A stretch of DNA of 64,000 nucleotides, from the NCBI GenBank assembly GCA_900551705.1, contig URWY01000002.1:1-64000 (forward strand), in the 5' to 3' direction. The notes beneath the pieces were generated by a model. That model made no database searches. It saw only the letters and a list, made by a program, of their open reading frames with translations, and was not told the origin of the DNA. The translations under genes were made by a program, and so were the position numbers. Positions 9,320-17,857 of the stretch are shown here, one piece after another. This DNA is from an uncultured Bacillota bacterium (lineage in GTDB: Bacteria; Bacillota; Clostridia; Christensenellales; UBA1242). Every line of letters begins with the position of its first letter. Within the stretch, counting starts at the first letter, position 1.

Positions 9320-10053
9320 TCACTTATCTTAATCTCCCCAGATTCGGCAAAGTATTTAACAACGCCACATAATATTGAATAACAAAGTTTTTCTCGATAC
9401 TCCTCGTTTAAGAGGAGTTTTTCTTCTTCTGCATTGGAGATAAAACCACACTCAACAATCACTGATGGCACATTCGTGCAATTAAGCATATAATAGTCGC
9501 CAACATCAATATTTTTCCTTGCATTCGGCAAATTTGTAACAAATGTGCTTTGAATTGATTCGGCTAAACTTTTTGAAATCTCACTTTCTGGATTATAAAA
9601 CACTTGCGCGCCCCTGCAACTTTGAAGTGGAAATGAGTTCATGTGAATACTAATAACCAAATCTGCATTTGCGTCTTCAATTATTTTTTTACGCTCCATC
9701 ATGTCGTCTTTTTTCTTGTTTGTGCTATATGCTGAATAAAGTCCATCCAAATTTTCACGCGTCATAACAACATTAAAACCATAACTTTCCAAATATTTTT
9801 TTAGTGTTTTGGCATAATCTAAATTTATAACTCTTTCCGTTGTTCCACTGTACCCAACACTGCCGCCGTCAATTCCGCCGTGTCCCGCGTCAACAACAAT
9901 TGTCATAAGTCCGCTTGGTGAAGTTGCAAAAATGCTAGGCAAAAATACAAAACTTGAAATGACAATTACAAACAATAGAATATAAATAATTGTCTTTTTT
10001 TTTACAACAAAAAATATATTACTCAGTTTTTTCATACAAAGTAATATATTCAT
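9316..10053 (-). CDS. cwlD: N-acetylmuramoyl-L-alanine amidase, CwlD type
   Basis: Zinc amidase of the Amidase_3 family that removes the peptide from muramic acid; CwlD does this in spore cortex to make muramic lactam. The protein is about 245 residues with an N-terminal membrane anchor (around residues 20-42). Zinc and catalytic motifs are visible: DAGHGG, a Glu in TTERVINL, SIHMNS and VECGFISN. No Shine-Dalgarno is evident at either candidate start (10053 or the Met at 10035). It lies 20 bases after glmM on the same strand. The cortex assignment rests on the size, single membrane anchor and sporulating context. Confidence 0.8.
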   Translation of the reverse strand: MNILLCMKKLSNIFFVVKKKTIIYILLFVIVISSFVFLPSIFATSPSGLMTIVVDAGHGGIDGGSVGYSGTTERVINLDYAKTLKKYLESYGFNVVMTRENLDGLYSAYSTNKKKDDMMERKKIIEDANADLVISIHMNSFPLQSCRGAQVFYNPESEISKSLAESIQSTFVTNLPNARKNIDVGDYYMLNCTNVPSVIVECGFISNAEEEKLLLNEEYREKLCYSILCGVVKYFAESGEIKISD

Positions 10054-10073
10054 TGAAATGTTATATAATAACG

Positions 10074-11369
10074 CTAAATATTTTCAATAGTTTTGCATAA
10101 TGTTTCGGATATTTCGTCAACCAATTTTTTGTCTAATCCTTCCACCAAAATTCTTATCAAATTTTCCGTTCCACTTGGTCGCACCAAAATTCTGCCGCTT
10201 TCCATAATCAAACTATCACAAACATCAATCGCATTTTTTAAATTTGTTGACTGCATAACATAATTTTTATCGCGAACAACAATATTTTTTTGCACCTGAT
10301 AATATGGCTTGTAATTTGATTTTAATTCGCCCATACACGACATCATAGAAAGCAGACGTGCAGCAGATAATATGCCGTCACTTGTCGTGGTTAAATCAAG
10401 CATTATATAATGCCCGTTGTTTTCGCAACCAAGTTTGATATTATTTTGCAAAAGTGCATTTAAAACTGGCTTTTCGCCCACATCTGTAATTTCGCATTTT
10501 GTTCCTTCATTTTTTAGCATATTATACAATGCCATGTTTGCCATCTTTGTTATAACTATTTTTTCGCCAAGGTAAAACTTGGAAAGATAATAGATAACTT
10601 CTTCTCCTGACAAGACTTTGCCACCTTTCAAACAAACGCCAACTCTATCAGCATCGCCGTCAAAAGCAAAACCTATGTCAAAATCATCGCTTTTCATATA
10701 CGCCGACAGCACATCAATATGATTTGCCCCACACGCAAGATTTGTGTTAAGTCCGTTAGGTGCACCATTAAAAATGGTATAGTCAAAAGCCTTAAAAGCG
10801 TCTTTCACAATTTCAGTTGCGCAACCATTTGCTGTATCGAAACAAATTTTTAACTTTTTACAGGGTTTTAGTTGTTTCTTTATAAAATTTACATATTCTT
10901 TGACGGACTTTCTTGAAGAAACAACTCTGCCAATTTTATTGTATTTGGCAAGCGTATAATTATAATTATGGTCAATTATGTATTCAATATGGTCTTCTTG
11001 TTCTTCGGAAATTTTAAAGCCATTTCCGTTGAAAAACTTAAAGCCATTGTGCTCCGCTGGATTGTGCGATGCGGTTATCATAATGCCTGCGTTTGCTTTG
11101 TGATAACGAATAGAAAAAGGCACACATGCCGTTGGGACAACATCAAGCAAAATAACATTTGTTCCCATAGCAGTTATGCCTGCACAAAGTGCTGTCGTTA
11201 AACAATCACAAGAAAGCCTTGTATCTTTACCAACAACTATTAAATTTTCTTCATTTTCTCTTTCAAATACTATTGAAACTGCTTTTCCGATTTCATAAGC
11301 AAGTTCTGGTGTTATATCTTCCTTCCAAATTCCTCTTATGCCGTCTGTTCCAAATAGTTTTTTTTGCAA
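10074..11369 (-). CDS. glmM: Phosphoglucosamine mutase
   Basis: Converts glucosamine-6-phosphate to glucosamine-1-phosphate for UDP-GlcNAc and peptidoglycan synthesis. The N-terminal FGTDGIRG, the phosphoserine loop TASHNPAEHNG, the metal loop FDGDADRVG and the C-terminal RPSGTENLIRI are all present. At 431 residues it is slightly shorter than the usual 445-450. The start is a TTG (11367-11369) preceded by GGAGG six bases upstream; this Shine-Dalgarno spans the end of trxB, so the two genes are translationally coupled. Stop codon is TAG. Confidence 0.93.
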   Translation of the reverse strand: MQKKLFGTDGIRGIWKEDITPELAYEIGKAVSIVFERENEENLIVVGKDTRLSCDCLTTALCAGITAMGTNVILLDVVPTACVPFSIRYHKANAGIMITASHNPAEHNGFKFFNGNGFKISEEQEDHIEYIIDHNYNYTLAKYNKIGRVVSSRKSVKEYVNFIKKQLKPCKKLKICFDTANGCATEIVKDAFKAFDYTIFNGAPNGLNTNLACGANHIDVLSAYMKSDDFDIGFAFDGDADRVGVCLKGGKVLSGEEVIYYLSKFYLGEKIVITKMANMALYNMLKNEGTKCEITDVGEKPVLNALLQNNIKLGCENNGHYIMLDLTTTSDGILSAARLLSMMSCMGELKSNYKPYYQVQKNIVVRDKNYVMQSTNLKNAIDVCDSLIMESGRILVRPSGTENLIRILVEGLDKKLVDEISETLCKTIENI

Positions 11370-11371
11370 AA

Positions 11372-12307
11372 TCAGCCTCCAAAAGTCTTCAATATATACT
11401 CATTTGTATTAACTGATGCAATTGCGCCATCGCTCGCAGCGGTGACAATTTGTCTTAACTGTTTTTGTCTGACATCACCAGCAGCATAAACTCCTGGGAT
11501 AGATGTTTCCATTTTTTCGTTTGTGATAATGTAACCGTTTTGGTCAAGATTGATTTTATCTCCCAAAATTTCAGTGTCTGGCTTGCGACCAATAGCAATA
11601 AAAAGTGCATCAACATCAAGTTCGCGCTTTTCATTTGTTATTAAATTTTTCACAACAATAGACTGCAATTTGTCGTCCCCAGCAATGTCTTCCACTGCTG
11701 ACGAAAACAAAATTTCAACTGGTTGATTTTCTTGTTTAGATAAAGCAAGAACCTCGTTTGCTAAAATTTTTTCACCTTTAAAATAATCTCTTCGATGAAT
11801 TAAATACACTTTTTTAGCAAGACCAGCGAGATACAAACAATCTTCAAGCGAAGAACTTCCGCCACCGACTATTGCAACATTTTTATCACGGAAAAGTGTT
11901 CCGTCACAGGTAGCACAATAACTAACACCCCTGCCAATAAATTTTCTTTCATTTGGCAAGTTAAGTTGTTTTGCTGATGCCCCTAAACATAATATGATTG
12001 TTTTACCTTCAAAAGTTCCTTTATGTGTCCTAACCGTCTTGATTTTTCCTTCCAACTCCATATCTAAAACATCTGAAAAAACAACTTCAAGCCCAAAACT
12101 TTTAGCGTGTTCAAACATCAAAGTTGAAAGTTCATCGCCACCAATTTTTTTGAATCCCGTGTAATTTTCAACATACTTTGTGTATGCAATTTGACCGCCT
12201 GGAACCATTCTTTCAATGAGCATAACTTTTTTGCCTGCCCTTAAAGAATAAATAGCCGCTGTTAAACCTGCTGGACCGCCACCAACGATTAGAACATCAT
12301 ATAACAT
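11372..12307 (-). CDS. trxB: Thioredoxin-disulfide reductase
   Basis: FAD- and NADPH-dependent flavoprotein of 311 residues that reduces thioredoxin. The N-terminal FAD site is GGGPAGLTAAIYSLRAG, the redox-active disulfide is CATC, the NADPH site is GGGSSSLED and the C-terminal FAD motif is GVYAAGDVR. It has a strong Shine-Dalgarno (GGAGGG) and is first in a tight trxB-glmM-cwlD run, with a helicase-loader gene 13 bases upstream on the same strand. Confidence 0.95.
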   Translation of the reverse strand: MLYDVLIVGGGPAGLTAAIYSLRAGKKVMLIERMVPGGQIAYTKYVENYTGFKKIGGDELSTLMFEHAKSFGLEVVFSDVLDMELEGKIKTVRTHKGTFEGKTIILCLGASAKQLNLPNERKFIGRGVSYCATCDGTLFRDKNVAIVGGGSSSLEDCLYLAGLAKKVYLIHRRDYFKGEKILANEVLALSKQENQPVEILFSSAVEDIAGDDKLQSIVVKNLITNEKRELDVDALFIAIGRKPDTEILGDKINLDQNGYIITNEKMETSIPGVYAAGDVRQKQLRQIVTAASDGAIASVNTNEYILKTFGG

Positions 12308-12320
12308 AAACCCTCCAATT

Positions 12321-13220
12321 TTATTTCAATCTCTTATCTTCTCCTAACATTTCAAGCACCAAACTATTTCTTTGGCTCATAATTCTTGAAAAAATTCTTT
12401 CTCCATACCTTTCCAAAATTTCATCTGGCATCAAATTTGAATTGATAATTGTTGACTTGTTTTTCATAAGCCTTTCATTCAAAATTAAATAAAAATAATT
12501 TTCAGTGATATTTTTAATTGTTGGTTCGCTGCCAAAATCATCAATAATCAAAACCTCTGGAGCAAGGTATTGTTTCAATATTTCTGGATTTGAAGTTTTA
12601 CAAAAAGTTAAAAAGTCGCTATTCATTGCAAATGCGGTATTGAAATAAACATAAACACCTTTTTTTATAAGTTTATCAATTATGCATGTGCATAAATATG
12701 TTTTTCCATTTCCAACTTGACCGGTAATAAAAATATTATTTACTTTTACATTTGGAAATTTTTCGCACCATTCATTGAGTTTTTTATAAATCAATTCACT
12801 TTTTTTATCACAAGTCGTTGTTTCAAAATTTGGAAGTTTATTTTTAAAAATTCCACTTTTTCTAAGCAAAATTTCGCTTAAAATTTGCTTTCTGCAATTA
12901 CAATAATGATTTTCAAAAACACCTGTATCGTTACATAATTTGCAATAATAAACTGGTTCAATAGACGAAATATGCATTGATTTTAACAAATTTTGCATAT
13001 TTTTTTTGATTTTTTCATATTTTTCAGTCAATTTATCAACATTTTTGCCTTCAATCTCATCTTTTGCAATTTGTATTTTTAAATCGTTAAATTGTTTTTC
13101 AAGTTCCAAAAATTCTTTATTTTCTCTTGCCAATGATAAATTATCCAAAGCAATTTTTTCTGCTTTAAATTTTCTATTCTTTAAAACTTCTTGAATGTCT
13201 TTTTGAATTGAATTATTCAT
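12321..13220 (-). CDS. dnaI: Replicative helicase loader (DnaI/DnaC-type AAA+ ATPase)
   Basis: Loads the replicative DNA helicase during initiation. The 299-residue protein has a coiled-coil-prone N-terminus, a Cys-rich zinc-binding stretch (YCKLCNDTG ... YCNCRKQ), a Walker A motif GQVGNGKT near 168-175 and a Walker B LIIDDFG near 226. The zinc module in front of the AAA+ core is typical of Firmicute DnaI. It starts three bases after a DnaD-like gene, forming the familiar primosome pair. The start has only a weak Shine-Dalgarno, consistent with translational coupling. Confidence 0.85.
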   Translation of the reverse strand: MNNSIQKDIQEVLKNRKFKAEKIALDNLSLARENKEFLELEKQFNDLKIQIAKDEIEGKNVDKLTEKYEKIKKNMQNLLKSMHISSIEPVYYCKLCNDTGVFENHYCNCRKQILSEILLRKSGIFKNKLPNFETTTCDKKSELIYKKLNEWCEKFPNVKVNNIFITGQVGNGKTYLCTCIIDKLIKKGVYVYFNTAFAMNSDFLTFCKTSNPEILKQYLAPEVLIIDDFGSEPTIKNITENYFYLILNERLMKNKSTIINSNLMPDEILERYGERIFSRIMSQRNSLVLEMLGEDKRLK

Positions 13221-13223
13221 AAA

Positions 13224-14687
13224 CTATATTTCCACTTCTTCTAACGATGTGAACAATCCTGCAATCTCTTCGCTAGAATATGTCCTCTCATTTTTCAATT
13301 TTTTTCTTTTTTTCTTTGGTTCGTTTTCTGTTGGAACATTTATAACAACATTTTTCGCATCTTCAATCGTCTTAACATTGTTTTCGTGCCACTTTGCCAA
13401 AACATTATTCATATATTGCATTGGATATGATTTATTTGCAGATATTTCTGCTGCATAAGCAATTAAATCGTGTGAAAATTGCCAATCGCATGCCCAAGTT
13501 CTATAAAAGTTCCTATCCGCTGGCGTAACATCACGAGTTAAAGTCAAGATTGATAAAATATCGTAAATTTCTTCATTCTCTTTTGAAATTTCATACAAAT
13601 AATCGTCAAACGCTTCTTTTGATACGATGCCATTTTTGAAAAGATTTTTTATATTTCTATCCATTAATTGTATTGAGCGAACAGATGTTGCAAAACAATA
13701 ATTTGCAATTTTTTCTATTGTTTCATCTTGATAACCCATATTTTTCCACTGATAGATATAATCTTGAACAATCATATCAAAATCGGAATAATAAGTTCCC
13801 AAAGTTTTCACAATTTTTTTTGCGAGATCATAAAGTTTTGTTTGTGCGTTTTCGTAATCTTCAATCTCTTTTTCGGTAACCAAATTCATTTCTTTATACT
13901 TTCTCAAAATTGCATCTAATTTCTCAAAACTGATGCTTTTTGCAAGTTTTTTATGCTTTTTCGCAACAAAATAGATTAAATCTGGCTCAAATTTTAATTC
14001 TTTTGTCCATTTTAAGAACACTTGTCTTTCATCAACTGTTGGAAGTCTTCTAATCGACATCGCATTCATGAGCAATTTCAATTGGTCAGAAATTGTGTCG
14101 TATTCTTTTAGTTTTTCTTCAACTTTTTCAGTTGTTATAACACCTTCATTTGCCCATGCTTTTGCAACTGCCAAAATATAATTCAAATATGTTTTTTTCC
14201 CTTTCAAATTAACACAATATTTGATTATCATCAAAAGTGCTTCTGGTTCGATGTGAAGTTCTTCAATCAAGTAATAATATTCTGAAAACTCATGAGGCAT
14301 AATCATTCTGATGTTCTCAAAAATTTCTTGGACTTTAAAATTAAAATCGCTATATTTGTCTTCTTTAAACTTTTTATAATTTGTGACTACATCTTTAAGT
14401 GGAAGATATACAATTTGAATTGGATCTATTTCAACAACTTTCACAATGCCCTGACTTTCCCAATAATAAAAACAATCTAAGACATCTTCTTCGGAAAGCT
14501 TTAAAACTCTTGCAAAGCGAGTGAGTGAATTATCTGGAACATCACCAGCACCGCTGAGATAAAGCCCATAAAGGTAAACTTTTACAGCATTATCAGGAGC
14601 AAATGGCAAAAAATCATTGATAAAAATGTTATCAATTCCAGTAGTATTATTAAAAAGTGAATTTGAGTTAAATTTACAAAAAGCCAT
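13224..14687 (-). CDS. DnaD/DnaB-like replication initiation protein
   Basis: A 487-residue protein with an N-terminal winged-helix-like region (around 45-85) and at least two copies of a DnaD-type helical module: one containing VDERQVFLKWTKELKF and a C-terminal one containing ADRNFYRTWACDWQF followed by YPMQYMNNVLAKWHENN. DnaD-domain proteins remodel DNA at the origin and recruit the helicase and its loader, which agrees with the adjacent dnaI. The tail is lysine-rich. The start has AAGGAT upstream. Whether it corresponds to DnaB or DnaD of Bacillus is not clear. Confidence 0.8.
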   Translation of the reverse strand: MAFCKFNSNSLFNNTTGIDNIFINDFLPFAPDNAVKVYLYGLYLSGAGDVPDNSLTRFARVLKLSEEDVLDCFYYWESQGIVKVVEIDPIQIVYLPLKDVVTNYKKFKEDKYSDFNFKVQEIFENIRMIMPHEFSEYYYLIEELHIEPEALLMIIKYCVNLKGKKTYLNYILAVAKAWANEGVITTEKVEEKLKEYDTISDQLKLLMNAMSIRRLPTVDERQVFLKWTKELKFEPDLIYFVAKKHKKLAKSISFEKLDAILRKYKEMNLVTEKEIEDYENAQTKLYDLAKKIVKTLGTYYSDFDMIVQDYIYQWKNMGYQDETIEKIANYCFATSVRSIQLMDRNIKNLFKNGIVSKEAFDDYLYEISKENEEIYDILSILTLTRDVTPADRNFYRTWACDWQFSHDLIAYAAEISANKSYPMQYMNNVLAKWHENNVKTIEDAKNVVINVPTENEPKKKRKKLKNERTYSSEEIAGLFTSLEEVEI

Positions 14688-14780
14688 ATCCTTATCCTTT
14701 TTTTATCTTATCATAAAATATCTTTAAAACAAATAATTTATAGAAAAAAATTAGGGCAAACACCCCAATTTTTTATTTAA

Positions 14781-16265
14781 TTATTTCATTAATGGGAATA
14801 AAACAACATCTCTAACTGATGGTTGGTCAAACATCACAACCATAAGCCTATCAAGTCCAAATCCAAGGCCAGAAATTGGTGGCATTCCATGTTCCATTGA
14901 AAGCATGAAATCTTCGTCCAAGTCCATTGCTTCGTCATCGCCGTCATGTTTTGCCCTTGCCTGTTCTTCAAATGTTTGTCTTTGAACGATTGGGTCTACA
15001 AGTTCTGAATATGCTTTGCATAATTCGCAACCAACAGCCAAAACTTGGAACATATCAATCAGACGATTATCTTTATCATTTCTTCTTGCAAGTGGGACTA
15101 AACAAGCAGGATAGTTATACAAGATTGTTGGTTGAACAAGCCCTGTTCTAATTTCGCGCTTGTAGATATAATCAATAACACCACCACAAGTTTTAATTCC
15201 GTCAAAATCTTCTTCTTTGAATAGACCTGTTTCAACAACTTTGGCAATTAATTCTTTAACATTATCAATAGCCACAAAATCAAAACCTAAAATTTCACGC
15301 ATTTTTTCTGTGTAGTTTACTCTTTGCCATTCTGCGCCAAAATCAAGTTCAATGCCTTGATACATAACTTTTGTTGTGCCAATAACATTCATCAAAAGTG
15401 AACGCATAAATTCTTGGAAGAAAGTGATATTTTTTTCAAAATCCCAATATGAGGCATACCATTCACACATTGTAAATTCTTGCAAATGTTGAGTGTCCAT
15501 ACCTTCGTTTCTGAACACTTTACCCATTTCAAATACGCGGTCAAAACCTGCTGAAATAACTTGTTTTAAATATGTTTCTGGGGCAATTCTCAAATTGCAC
15601 ATTTTATTCAAAGCGTTATGTTTTGTGAAAAAAGGTTTTGCACTTGCTCCGCAAACTGCACTTTGAAGAATTGGTGTTTCAACTTCCATAAAGCCGTGGT
15701 CGTTTAAGAAATTTCTAATAAATTTCATTGCTTTGCTTCTTCCAACCATAACTTTTCTTGTTTCTTCGCTTGAAATCAAATCTAAATATCTTTGACGATA
15801 TTTTGCTTCTTGGTCAACAAGTCCGTGGAATTTTTCTGGAAGCGGACGCATTGCTTTTGACAAAAGTTCAACTTTTTCTGCTTTCACAGTAAGTTCGCCA
15901 GTTTGAGTTCTATAAAGCACGCCTTCTACACCAACAAAGTCTGCAATATCAATCATTTTTTTGTAGAAATCGTAATCTTCTTCTGAAAGTTCGTTTCTGC
16001 CAACGCTTACTTGTATTGCACTTTCAACATCTTGTATTTTCATGAAGCCAAATTTGCCCATTATTCTTCTAAAAATAATTCTGCCAGCAATTCTAACTCT
16101 TTCACCTTCTGGCATTTCGTTTGCTTCTTTAATTGTGCAAGTTCTATCATATTTGCTTACATAAGGAATGATGTCATTCTCTTTTAAAATGTTAATTTTT
16201 TCTTTTCTTATATCAACTTCTGATGATATTTTTTGCAATCTGTTTGCTATTTGTGTGTAATCCAT
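14781..16265 (-). CDS. lysS: Lysyl-tRNA synthetase, class II
   Basis: Charges tRNA-Lys. About 494 residues. An N-terminal OB-fold anticodon-binding domain is followed by the class II core, with motif 2 in the region FRNEGMDTQHLQEFTMCEWY and motif 3 in GLGFGLDRLMV. I choose the ATG at 16263-16265 because GGAG lies eight bases upstream; the frame extends ten codons further without a better signal. The C-terminal SVRDVVLFPLMK is the usual ending. No T-box is seen in the short upstream region. Confidence 0.95.
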   Translation of the reverse strand: MDYTQIANRLQKISSEVDIRKEKINILKENDIIPYVSKYDRTCTIKEANEMPEGERVRIAGRIIFRRIMGKFGFMKIQDVESAIQVSVGRNELSEEDYDFYKKMIDIADFVGVEGVLYRTQTGELTVKAEKVELLSKAMRPLPEKFHGLVDQEAKYRQRYLDLISSEETRKVMVGRSKAMKFIRNFLNDHGFMEVETPILQSAVCGASAKPFFTKHNALNKMCNLRIAPETYLKQVISAGFDRVFEMGKVFRNEGMDTQHLQEFTMCEWYASYWDFEKNITFFQEFMRSLLMNVIGTTKVMYQGIELDFGAEWQRVNYTEKMREILGFDFVAIDNVKELIAKVVETGLFKEEDFDGIKTCGGVIDYIYKREIRTGLVQPTILYNYPACLVPLARRNDKDNRLIDMFQVLAVGCELCKAYSELVDPIVQRQTFEEQARAKHDGDDEAMDLDEDFMLSMEHGMPPISGLGFGLDRLMVVMFDQPSVRDVVLFPLMK

Positions 16266-16351
16266 AATTATTCTCCGAAAAAGTTTGTAACACAAATAAT
16301 AAATAAAGTCAATTAAATACTATAACTTAATATAAAATTGACTTTTAAAAA

Positions 16352-16376
16352 TAAAAAAACCACATAATGTGGTTTA
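16352..16376 (-). terminator. Terminator of the solenoid repeat gene
   Basis: On the minus strand AACCACA and TGTGGTT pair around a three-base loop and are followed by a T-run. The hairpin overlaps the stop codon of the gene at 16374. Confidence 0.8.
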
Positions 16377-17429
16377 GTCTTTTTTATCGTTTTTAAGTTT
16401 TTTGATAGCGTCTGCAATTTGTTCTTGAAGTTCATCATCACTAAGTTCATCAACAGAAGATTCTTCATTTTCAGATTCGTCTTCGTCCGCTGCATCTTCT
16501 TCCACTGCTGTGCCGTCTAATTCGATTGGGTCAAAAAACTCAATTTGGCTGTTTTTTTCTGTTTTTTTCGTTTCGGCTTCTTCTTTTACAGACTCTTGAT
16601 TTTGCTTTGGTTCGTCATCAAAAGAAAATTCTTCGTCTTCTGGTTTTGTTGCTTTTTGTGCTTTTTTATTTTCTTTTTTTGATTTTTTCGCCGTTACGCT
16701 TTCAATTTGTGGGTCGTTTTGATTATATACAATTTTTGAATCGCCGTTTATTTCAACAACATCACCAGCAATTTTTGTTGTAATTTCACTTTCGCCCATC
16801 ATAACGCTAACTTTGCCGTTATTAAGTGTTGAAATCTTTGCATTGTCGCAAACATTGTTAATTTGGCCATTATTAATTGTCCCAATGGCAGATTTTTCGG
16901 TGATATAATCTACTTGCCCATTCATAATTGTTGTGATTTTTGTTTTGTCGATTGCGTTTGCGATATTGCCTGCAATAAGCGTTCCAACTTGCGCTTTATC
17001 TCTCATAAACAAGATTTGTCCATTGTTGAATGTTTCAATTTTTGAATTGTCGTCCAAAAATTTAACAAGTCCAGCATTCAAAGTGCCAATTTTTGATTTA
17101 TTTTTCAAATATTGAATTGTGCAGTCATTTACTGTTGTTATGCTTGATTTGCCAGCCATTTTTGTTACAAAACCAGATTTGAAAAAGCCAACAACAGCCT
17201 TACCGCAAAGCAAATCTATTTTACCGCTGTTGAAAACTTGAATTCTCGCCTTTCCAGAAACTTTTGAAAAAGTTGAATTTGTTGTTTCCAAAACAACTGC
17301 TTTTCTGCCGACAATAACATTTTGGCAATCAATAACATAGTGTTTGCCTTCACGCAAAATTATATTTTTTTCGCCTTTATGATGAAAAGGTTCGCTTTCT
17401 TTATTTTTAAAAAAGTCTAAAAATCCCAT
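16374..17429 (-). CDS. Predicted beta-solenoid repeat protein with acidic tail
   Basis: I do not recognise a named family. The 351-residue protein has a short basic/hydrophobic N-terminus, then from about residue 45 to 225 roughly ten imperfect repeats of 17-18 residues of the form KIxTxNNGQIxxxxD (for example SKIETFNNGQILFMRD and AKISTLNNGKVSVMMG). Regular short repeats with this spacing suggest a right-handed beta-helix, as in bactofilins and some surface proteins. From about 230 it becomes lysine-rich and then strongly Glu/Asp-rich and probably disordered. There is no signal peptide, so it is likely cytoplasmic, perhaps a scaffold. A good Shine-Dalgarno (AGGAG) precedes the ATG. Confidence 0.6.
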   Translation of the reverse strand: MGFLDFFKNKESEPFHHKGEKNIILREGKHYVIDCQNVIVGRKAVVLETTNSTFSKVSGKARIQVFNSGKIDLLCGKAVVGFFKSGFVTKMAGKSSITTVNDCTIQYLKNKSKIGTLNAGLVKFLDDNSKIETFNNGQILFMRDKAQVGTLIAGNIANAIDKTKITTIMNGQVDYITEKSAIGTINNGQINNVCDNAKISTLNNGKVSVMMGESEITTKIAGDVVEINGDSKIVYNQNDPQIESVTAKKSKKENKKAQKATKPEDEEFSFDDEPKQNQESVKEEAETKKTEKNSQIEFFDPIELDGTAVEEDAADEDESENEESSVDELSDDELQEQIADAIKKLKNDKKD

Positions 17430-17457
17430 ACTTTTCTCCTATTAGTTAATTATTATT

Positions 17458-17485
17458 TAAAAATGCAGTTTTTAAACAACTGCAT
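17458..17485 (-). terminator. Terminator of the HicB-like gene
   Basis: ATGCAGTT (17463-17470) and AACTGCAT (17478-17485) form an eight-base-pair hairpin overlapping the end of the gene; on the minus strand it is followed by TTTTT. Confidence 0.7.
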
Positions 17486-17726
17486 CAATAAGCATCACAT
17501 AATCTTTCTTAAATTTTTCACAAACTGTCTCATATTTGGTTGGCATAAGAATATCTTCGTCCATTTTCACTGCATACTCGCAAAAAATACGCAAATAATC
17601 TTTGATATACAAATATGCTTCTTCAATTGTGTTGCCATCTGTTGTGATATTCAAATCTGGCACAACAACTGAAAAAGATTCATCTTCATTTTTTATAAAA
17701 ACAGCAGGAAAAACATATTGTTGCAT
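17472..17726 (-). CDS. Orphan HicB-family protein
   Basis: The 84-residue protein matches the HicB fold: an N-terminal FPAVFIKNEDESFSVVVPDL strand region followed by TDGNTIEEAYLYIKDYLR. HicB proteins normally neutralise the RNase toxin HicA encoded beside them. Here the 130 bases upstream and 40 bases downstream hold no room for a HicA gene, so it is an orphan, as is common for this family in Firmicutes. The C-terminus lacks an obvious DNA-binding domain. It could be a solitary antitoxin remnant or a protein with another role. Confidence 0.7.
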   Translation of the reverse strand: MQQYVFPAVFIKNEDESFSVVVPDLNITTDGNTIEEAYLYIKDYLRIFCEYAVKMDEDILMPTKYETVCEKFKKDYVMLIDAVV

Positions 17727-17814
17727 AATCTTTTCATTCCTTCTTTTAATGATAAAGCAAATTTCTGCTTTTAAATTTACAAAAGTAGTTTATCATATCT
17801 TATGCAAATTATCA

Positions 17815-17852
17815 AAACAAAATGCACCAATTAATAAACTTTTTGGTGCATT
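17815..17852 (-). terminator. Terminator of the topoisomerase B gene
   Basis: AATGCACCAA (17821-17830) pairs with TTGGTGCATT (17843-17852); on the minus strand the hairpin is followed by a T-rich run. Together with the HicB hairpin it separates these two genes. Confidence 0.75.
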
Positions 17853-17857
17853 TATTT

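Noticed and set aside
17427..17857. A hidden hicA gene next to hicB
   Set aside because: The gaps are 42 and 131 bases and are occupied by terminators; no frame with HicA features is seen.
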